NCBI GenBank assembly: GCA_035772405.1
Contig: JAYKKM010000341.1
Location: forward strand, 1,447,001 to 1,511,000
Length of the DNA: 64,000 nt
Direction: 5' to 3'
Source: Chrysogorgia sp. JL179-B06
Lineage: Eukaryota; Cnidaria; Anthozoa; Scleralcyonacea; Chrysogorgiidae
The first letter of the stretch is position 1. Every line of letters begins with the position of its first letter. Shown here one piece after another: positions 10,913 through 64,000 of this stretch. A model generated the notes under the pieces. It did not search any database and was not told the origin of the DNA. It was given only the letters and a program-made list of their open reading frames with translations. The position numbers and the translations under genes were made by a program.

Positions 10913-11882
10913 TTAAAACATCGAATATAGTTCAACACCACAGATCTACATAAAGGCGGATTTCCAGTCCTCGCACGAAGCAACTCGCTGCGGGTACTCG
11001 CATGGTTTTCACTGTATTTCCACCACATGCAGCTCGTTGCGATAACTCGCGGGGTTTTCAAGACTGATGAAGCGATAGCCGAGTTTTTTTTAACAAACTC
11101 CAGGTGTTTGGATATCCTGATAAAGCACTCTTCTGACTGTTTCAGATATAGCACCTCAAATAAATCGGTATTTACGAGAGAATCAAGGTGAAAGTTGATT
11201 AATTTATGTAATTTCTTCCTTCAATATCTATGCAAGTTAACCATCGACACGGTAATGATTTCCTTTGTGCAACTTTCCCCACGGAATTACTAATGATTTG
11301 AAATGTTGACCTAATTTGTTTTGATTGGTTATATTTACTGCGAGTACTTCCCGCGAGTTAGGCGGTTGTCCGCCAAAAATATTTAGTTTTGCTCCGCCAA
11401 AAAAACCTCTGGTGTCCAGGGTAGCCGCGAGTAAAAAATAGTTCAAAATTTCCAACTAGTCTGCCACGAGGGCGAAAACACTCGCAGCGAGCTTGCGAGT
11501 GTTGGAAATTGTGCGAGGACTGTAAATCCCCCTTAAGAGTCTGGATTGAGGAACCTAAATTGTTCAATGCTGCGAAAAATGACAAATGGTTAGAAGGGAT
11601 GACTAAAAAGGGCCTTTCTGTTTTTATCTGGTATTTTTGGTTAGGTTAGGCTTAGCTAAGCTTATGTTTAAGGTTAGGGTCAAGATTATAGGGTTAGGAT
11701 TGGGATTAGGATTACACTAGTTCAGTCATCCCTTTTAGCCTTGAAATTAAAAATGAAGACAAAACATTTCACGGCGGCCATCTTGGAGAGATCACCTGTG
11801 CTATATGTAGTTCCTGTCACAGAGCTGTAGTTTATGTGGTAAAGTACATGAAACCTTTCGACAACTCATTCATTTAGGCATC
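10913..11882. other. Intergenic, repeat debris
   Basis: Short inverted motifs (GCTCGTTGCGATAACTCGC around 11030; GCGAGCTTGCGAGTGTTGG around 11490) and a TTAGGGTTAGGATTGGG-like run (about 11640-11715) are visible. There is no gene I can support. Confidence 0.4.
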
Positions 11883-11886
11883 TTAA

Positions 11887-13004
11887 GGGTGTTCGGACGT
11901 ATTTCGTTGCTAGACAACTAGTTGCTAAGGACAGGTTATTTAAATGGAAAATGTACCCAAAAAATAAATTACTTTTAAATAAAAGGCCTTTAAGTATAAT
12001 GTTTAGAAATGTTAATAGTTTTACGGTATCTGCTTTTGTACTCGAGAAATAACGTTTTCATTCTCGTATTTCATGCTTCTGGACGCCGCCATTTTAGAGT
12101 TTGCTCGACGGCTCAGACTGAGGTCCAGCGGGTGTTTCTTCTCAATTTTGACGTCACTTGAGTGCAACGAACAAAAGACAAGCACTCAATGACGTCAAAA
12201 TTGAAAAGAAAACCACCGCTGTACATCAATCTTGAGCCGTCGAATAAACTCGAAAATGGCGGCATCCAGAATCATAAAACACGAGAATGAAAACGTTATT
12301 TCTCGTGTACAAGACTATAAGAGCAGATATCGTAAAACTATTAACATTTCTAAACATTATACTTAAAGCCCTTTTATTTCAAACCAATTAATTTTTTGGG
12401 TACAGTTCCCCTTTAACACCCAATATACTTCGTGAGTGGACAATAAATTCAACTTATAACCATGATATTTGATGTGTGCAATATGTAAGCAAACGTCTTT
12501 CGTCTGGTGACGTATAGTCTGATGACGTCATCGACATAAACAAAACTCTATAATTTTCGTCATTTTTGACATTATGCCAGATGTGTGAGTGTCATGCAAA
12601 CCTAAATTACTTCCTACAATAAAGTACGTATGGATTTGTTGATAAATAAAATAAAGTTACCAATATTTTATTGTGTTTATTTACCTTAGCAATTCGATAT
12701 TCCGGCTACTTTTAAATATTCTTAAAATCCAAACGTACTTTTTTGAAGATTACAATCCAGATTGTAATCGCATGTGAAAAATTAATTTTACTTAAAAACC
12801 TTCGAAGATTATAGGAATTTTCGGTGACGTCATTATTACGTCATTACCAAACGAACGAGTTTTGTCCACATATACCACATACAGACAGTCTTGATGGATT
12901 CTTAAATCTGTGAAATTCTATGGCATATTTGACATTATTTGTTAATTCTAAGCTTCCTTAGCAACGGTTATAAAGTCTGCAAATCGAAATACGTCCGAAC
13001 ACCC
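11887..13004. mobile_element. TTAA-flanked inverted-repeat transposon (piggyBac- or Kolobok-type MITE)
   Basis: GGGTGTTCGGACGTATTTCG at the left end is exactly inverted at the right end (CGAAATACGTCCGAACACCC). Both ends abut TTAA (11883-11886 and 13005-13008), the target duplication of piggyBac and Kolobok elements. There is no open frame of note. A second fold-back (11940-12416) is nested inside. Confidence 0.75.
11940..12416. repeat. Fold-back MITE, TTAAAGGRGAACTGT family, copy 2 (nested)
   Basis: AATGTACCCAAAAAATAAAT at the left is inverted as TAATTTTTTGGGTACAG at the right, and the arms match over about 180 bp. The family is the same as at 8017-8434 (shared TTTAGAAATGTTAATAG and ACTCGAGAAATAACGTTTTC). 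It lies inside the TTAA-flanked transposon. Confidence 0.7.
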
Positions 13005-13478
13005 TTAAAGTGTCTATGAAGTGAAAAATTCGCTAGCATTTTTTTGCTCTAACGAACAAAGTAGCACGGAAGGAGCGTTCACTGAAAATTTCAAGTGAAT
13101 CTGCTGCATAGTCTTCGAGCTATCAACTCTCAAAGTTTGCCCATTGGACTCTCAAAGTTTGTCCATAACGTCCAACGTTACAAAATAGGGAAAGACTGGG
13201 ATTGAATATATGTGGTGTATGACGTATGCAGGTGGATCATTAATGTTCAAATCCATTGTTCTTATGCACAGTAAGTACACCTGCATACATCACAAGACAA
13301 CGAACTGCGCGTCAGATTTTACCAAAAACATTTAGCCATGCCAAACTTTGAGAGTTGATAACTCGAAGACTGTGAGGCAGATTTACTTGAAATTTTCAGT
13401 GTACGTTCTAGCAGTGCTACTTTGTCCATTAAAGCAAAAAAATGCTAGCGAATGTTTCACTTCATAGACACTTTAAAA
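13005..13478. repeat. Fold-back MITE, TTAAAGTGTCTATGAAGTG family
   Basis: TTAAAGTGTCTATGAAGTGA at the left is inverted as TCACTTCATAGACACTTTAA at the right. Inner arms (CAAAGTTTG, TCTTCGAGCTATCAACTC) also match. It directly abuts the TTAA-flanked element. Confidence 0.75.
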
Positions 13479-13649
13479 GATCCGAGTTTGAATGCTGCGA
13501 AAAATGAAGCCAAAACTTTCGTGGCGGCCATCTTGGAGAAACCACCTGCGCTGTGTAGTTTCTGTCACAGAGCCGCAGTTCGTGTGCTAAAGTACGCGAA
13601 AACCTTCGATTACTGATTCATTTTGGCATCTTAAAAATCAAAGGCAGTT

Positions 13650-14043
13650 ATACCCCGTTTACACTAGCAGTTAAGCCCAGGCCGAGCCCAGTTTGTGTTT
13701 ACACGCAATTATCAAAGCAATCATATTGGGTCTATATATTTCGTGTGTAAACGCAAATTTGGGCCGAGCTTGGGCCGGATTATAGTAAACTATTACTGCG
13801 CATGTTTGAAAAGTAGCATTACAATTGGCTACAATTAGCGTTACAAAAATTAGGGCTGGCCGAGCGCTGTTTTGCGTTTACACTGTAAAATCAGGGCCGG
13901 GCCTAGGCCGAACCCTACCCAATGACAGGGCTACTTTTAACCCAGGCCGAGCCTGGGTTAACGCGTTTACACTGGAAAAACTAGCCCAGACTGGGCCCAA
14001 ACAAGGGCTCGGCCCAGGCTAGTTTCGTCAGTGTAAACGGGGT
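13650..14043. mobile_element. Non-autonomous DNA transposon with ACCCCGTTTACACT termini
   Basis: TACCCCGTTTACACTAG at the left and AGTGTAAACGGGGTA at the right form the inverted repeat. The interior has repeated GGCCGAGCCTGGG/GGGCCGAGC motifs that also pair. I could not settle the target duplication from the flanks (TTA/TAACA). No transposase is present. Confidence 0.65.
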
Positions 14044-14184
14044 AACAGTCTCTGTCCCAGAAAGTGGTTCTGAAGGTGATCTCTCCAATATGGCGGTCGT
14101 GAAGCTACTTCCGGATTCAATTTCAGAACAATAGATAATCTATCCAGTTTAGAGATCAGTGGGTAGCACTCGTTCGTTTACGCT

Positions 14185-14270
14185 TTGACTACACGAGACG
14201 GAGTTTGGGAGAATTCGAAAGTTTATGTAAACGTCTACATGAGTACTTTCGAATTCTCCCAACATGTAAC
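14185..14270. repeat. Short inverted repeat
   Basis: TGGGAGAATTCGAAAGT (about 14205-14222) is inverted as ACTTTCGAATTCTCCCA (about 14243-14260), giving an 18-bp stem. It lies 3' of the FAM91A1-like stop codon on the other strand. Confidence 0.5.
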
Positions 14271-14582
14271 CTTACTTTATAAACCTTATTCAAAAATGGT
14301 GGCTGATCTATTATTATTTATGCGCCGTAAATTGTTCCTTATTATCTCATTATTCACACACGATAATGAGACCCAATTATGGTGCGCATAAAAGAACACT
14401 AAATCAGCCGTCATTTCCCGTGCATAGTAAGCAAGTGAGGACGAATTATGGCGTTGAATAATTTACACAATACTGGATAGAGCTGTTAGCCGTTTTAGAG
14501 CTCCCTCGATAAAATTCCTTCCTAAAATATGTATGTACTATGTCATTATCTCTCATTAATTTATCATAATTTATCACCGTTA

Positions 14583-60514
<45,932 letters not shown>

Positions 60515-60659
60515 CTAATCAAAGAAAAATAAATAATGTCCATGAGTATGGTGGATATAATATGAAAAAGAGAAATAAAAGAACTTTAATATGTCGAAAA
60601 ATACTTAGACACGAAGCGATCGCACAAAAAGGAGAACACACCGCGTAAAATGCACTGAA

Positions 60660-61215
60660 GTTCAAGTTTTAAAGGGATATGGCAATATAAATTAACTTTG
60701 TCTCATTTGAAAGAACTCATGAAATGGTATAACAAGACCTTTTACAATTTTCCCTTATCTTTCTTGGTTTTCGAAATAATTTGACGAAAGATCAGCGTGC
60801 TGTCCGCCATCTTGGAATTATTTTCGATATGCATGTGACGTCATAAGTAGGGTAAAGTGAAATTTTTATCTTGCCAACCTTACGACATTATGAGCCAGAA
60901 ACTCGATTATGTTGCACTATTTCCATTTTCAATTGGCCCACAATATTTTAAAAAGCCTTCCGCGGAAATTCGGTCACCTATGGAGTAGTTTCATCAGGTT
61001 TACCCTGCCTATGACGTCACCAATTTCCTAGTTAATTAGGTCAAATATTACAACAAGATGGCGGATTGTAGACTGTCTTTTGTCATAATTATCTGAAATA
61101 TTTCAAAAACCAAGAAAGATACAGAAAAATTGTAAAAGGTCTTCTTATACCATTTTACGAGTTCTTTAAAATGAGACAAAGTTAATTTATATTGCCATAT
61201 ACCTTTAAAACATGG
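60660..61215. repeat. Fold-back MITE, AAAGGACATTGGCAACA-related, copy 3
   Basis: AAAGGGATATGGCAATATAA at the left is inverted at the right (TTATATTGCCATATACCTTT). The arms share TTTCTTGGTTTT and AAAGAACTC-x-TGAAATGGTATAA. TTTACCCTGCCTATGACGTC and the following bases resemble the copy at 27171. Confidence 0.7.
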
Positions 61216-61221
61216 GAGTTA

Positions 61222-61560
61222 TAATTAAAGGACATTGGCAACAAAAATTAAGTTTGTCTAATATGAAAGAACTCGTAAAATGATAGAGTAACACCTTTTA
61301 TAACTTTTCCGTATTTTACTTCGTTTTTGAAATATTTCAGTTTGTTTGATATGTAAATGAGATGGTCTCTGACGTCAGGTGCAGGTTTAGAGAATTTTCA
61401 CTCGTTAAAATATTAGTTCCATCTTGAAGTTTGTTCCACAAATGTACTTGAAAATGTGCATATAATAACTCCTCATGATAATGAACGTTGTAAACTTAAT
61501 GAGCGAAAATTATCTACCCTGCACCTGCACTGATCTCTAAATAAAGACTGGATCGAGCAA
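61222..61560. repeat. MITE, AAAGGACATTGGCAACA family, copy 4 (truncated)
   Basis: The first 300 bp are nearly the same as 8988-9250 (AAAGGACATTGGCAACAAAA, AATGATAGAGTAACACC). The right arm is missing. Confidence 0.7.
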
Positions 61561-62232
61561 CTATTGTTCAGAAAATGAAGCCGGAAGTCCGCCATAACTA
61601 AGGGACCAGAAAACATTTTTCAAATTACTACACAAAATTACCTTTATTTTAATTTACACAAAGTAATGCAGTTAATGCATGGCCCAATGTAGTGCGGGCG
61701 CATGTGAAACGTTATCAAATTTCAAAATGGCGACAAATAGCCAAATTACAATTAAGCAAAAGCTGAAGGAAAAAAGCGGCTATCAGAAGCGAAAACAAAA
61801 AAAACAACGAGAATATATGAAAAAATTTTCAGAGATTCAACTGGATGCTTGTAAACTTTTTACTCGTGTAGGCTATAGCATGTATATAAGTTTAATTTAA
61901 CATTGACACTTAAACTTCAGTACAAGTGTGTCAACGTAGTACATAATACATTAAAACACTTTTTCCAAATCTTGTTTTAGTAACTTATTTCAAGCAATAT
62001 TCGGTACACACTGTACTAAGTTAAAAGTGTGTAGTCTTTCACTCTTTTGTGTATTTTCTAGGACGTTTTATAATATTCAGAATTATGTAAAATCTCCACC
62101 CAAAATGCAGGAAATGGCATTTCAGAGAGCTCTAGATTTAACAATTTTCCGGGCGAGGATTTCCCCGGACCCCCTACCGCGAGATTATTGGCCCCCCACT
62201 CCAAAATCCTTAAAATATGCCTTGTTCAGGTC

Positions 62233-62333
62233 AGATGATGTTTCGGACGATGTGCCCTTCTTCAGGTCAGATGATATTCAGGTCAGATATGTCCTTCTTC
62301 AGATCTGAAGGACACATCGTCCGAAACCTCGTC
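62233..62333. repeat. Hammerhead-like dispersed repeat, copy C
   Basis: GATGTTTCGGACGATGTGCC, then CTGAAGGACACATCGTCCG-AAAC repeats the palindromic unit at 1838-1908 with a duplicated TTCAGGTCAGATGATATTC insert. Confidence 0.45.
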
Positions 62334-62357
62334 TATGAAATCACTTAAGTACTCTTA

Positions 62358-62975
62358 AGGGCTGTTCACATGAATCAGGATTGAGTTTCATTCCGGATTG
62401 AACTCATACCGGTTCTGTTAAAATCCCTTTTGGTATTTACATGAATCCGGAATGAGATGCAGCTCAATCCGGATTGAGTTCATTCCGGTTCTCATTCCGG
62501 ATTGAGTTTCATTCCGGATTGAGTTCCATTGAAATTTCATTCCGGTGTCATGTAAAGCCGGTGCAAGATTTCATTCCAAGATGAAAAATACGACCTGGAA
62601 GACTGAAACGAACAACACATGCAGGTAGAGACAGGAATTGCACCGACGTCATATTGTTCAATATAAATAGCTCTTTGTCGACGACGTTATAAATTAAAGG
62701 TAAATTAAATGCTTATTTACTTGCGACAGCATCGATTATCGTTGCTAGTAATGCTTTCCCCCTTTTTTTATACTTATTCTTCGCCAAATTATCAGTTTAA
62801 GGCACATGTTGAAATGTCCTATAATGTTATTGGTCGCCATCTTGAAATTTCAGATTTCACGCGATTTTCGATCCTGGGATAGAAGTCCTATGTAAACGAG
62901 GTTTGAATTCACGTTCAATCCGGAATGAAACTCAATCCTTAATGAAACTCAATCCGGACTCATTTAAACAGCCCC
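62358..62975. mobile_element. PIF/Harbinger-type MITE (TTA target duplication)
   Basis: The ends AGGGCTGTTCACATGAATC and GACTCATTTAAACAGCCCC are imperfect inverted repeats flanked by TTA (62355-62357 and 62976-62978). Subterminal CATTCCGGATTGAG motifs are repeated in both orientations. It splits the dispersed repeat CACTTAAGTACT / TTAAGTATTTTTCGACA. It has no coding capacity. Confidence 0.65.
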
Positions 62976-63301
62976 TTACTTAAGTATTTTTCGACATATT
63001 GCAGTTCTCTTTTTCATATTATATCCTATTTTTTGAGAACTTAGCAACTTCCTTATATTTATTCTTATCATGACTATATAGTCCCCACCCTTTGGATATA
63101 AATTATTTGAAAATAACACTTTGAAAATCTGCGCTGGCTAAAAATTGTGTTTCTAGAAGTGCATAGAAACACGGAAAGGTTCTCGCCATTACATGTATCG
63201 GTCATCTTGAACAGTAAGGAGAATTTACGTTTTGATAACACTAATCCCCTCGCAAGAGCGAAGCGGGGGTGATAATTTCGCCGCGGCAGGGATCCATTTC
63301 T

Positions 63302-63471
<170 letters not shown>

Positions 63472-63529
63472 AAATGTAGGTCATCTCCTTATAAGGAAGT
63501 AAAAAGTCGTCATGGGTGATCCGTTTGAA

Positions 63530-63870
63530 TCCGACACATAAACAGGTTTTTACGAAGGGTATGCATGTTTGCGTAAGATAATAGGCACGTATGTTATGTA
63601 CTTGGACTAGGCAATTCTAAATCTGTTTTTAGAATTGAAAACGGTTAAATATTGATCGAGATAACGTTCAAAATAATATACGACGAAGTGACCGGCTTAT
63701 AGCCGACTAATTTCTAAGTACATAAACCGTTTTTACGAAGGGTACTCACGTTCTCGTAATATAGTAAACGTGTATGTTATGTATGTTGACTCGCTAATTC
63801 CAAATCTGTTTTCAGATTTTAAATCGGTCTAATATTGCCTGAGATAACGTTCAAACATTTCTTCGACGAA
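63530..63870. repeat. Two tandem copies of a ~180-bp dispersed repeat
   Basis: ACATAAAC-x-GTTTTTACGAAGGGTA, GTATGTTATGT, then CTAATTCCAAATCTG and GAGATAACGTTCAAA occur at 63535-63670 and again at 63718-63855. A third, more distant copy is at 57495-57610. Confidence 0.7.
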
Positions 63871-64000
63871 ACCTGCTTTTGCAAATTGTGAATTTTTGCA
63901 AATTCACAAATACACGGCCACGGCGTGCGAGGTCTGGGCACCATGGAAGGGGAAAATCCCGTAGGGGGGATAGAAAAGACGGGCGAGGGGATTATTGCGT

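Overview
The window is animal nuclear DNA, most likely from an octocoral-type anthozoan cnidarian. It has spliced metazoan genes with GT-AG introns, many small fold-back DNA transposons, Penelope-like and LINE remnants, and an EF-hand gene that closely matches the coelenterazine (luciferin)-binding protein known from the sea pansy Renilla. All identifications are from memory of the protein families; no search was run.

Host genes. (1) A GNL2/NOG2-like nucleolar GTPase runs leftward; its first three coding exons are at 4439-1372. (2) 134 bp away a cytosolic carboxypeptidase 6 gene (AGBL4/CCP6-like) starts rightward. It is complete in two exons (4574-5321 and 6749-7587) around an intron filled with a G/T-rich minisatellite. 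(3) A FAM91A1-like gene occupies most of the window on the minus strand. Thirteen consecutive 3' coding exons (60514 down to the stop at 14583) join with consistent phases and give the C-terminal ~495 residues; the 5' part lies beyond the right edge. (4) The coelenterazine-binding-protein gene sits on the plus strand inside a FAM91A1 intron. Its coding exon is broken at 22565-23318 by a 754-bp inverted-repeat element with an 8-bp target duplication.

Polinton/Maverick element. In the FAM91A1 intron between the exons at 57123-57051 and 31631-31544 lies a 19,262-bp Polinton (32746-52007). It has 616-bp terminal inverted repeats that look near-identical, and the 6-bp target duplication GACGGC. 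It carries protein-primed DNA polymerase B, retroviral-type integrase with chromodomain, a double-jelly-roll-type major capsid protein, a genome-packaging ATPase, a fibre-like protein and several membrane or coiled-coil proteins. Less usual cargo is a thymidine kinase, a BRO-N/VRR-NUC nuclease (frameshifted), a zinc-ribbon protein resembling viral late transcription factor 3, and a 46-codon basic peptide. The polymerase block points left, the integrase/capsid block points right, and a mixed block lies between. I could not identify a maturation protease. Two genes carry single-base frame breaks, so this copy is either starting to decay or has assembly errors in homopolymers.

Repeats. About 4.85 kb of a 20-bp satellite (52144-56997) fills the space between the Polinton and a FAM91A1 splice donor, ending only about 54 bp from it. 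The remaining intergenic and intronic sequence is a mosaic of nested elements, several with resolvable target duplications (8-bp, 9-bp, TTAA, TTA). There are also Penelope-like fragments with hammerhead-like motifs, two LINE 3' ends, minisatellites and a long (AT)n tract.
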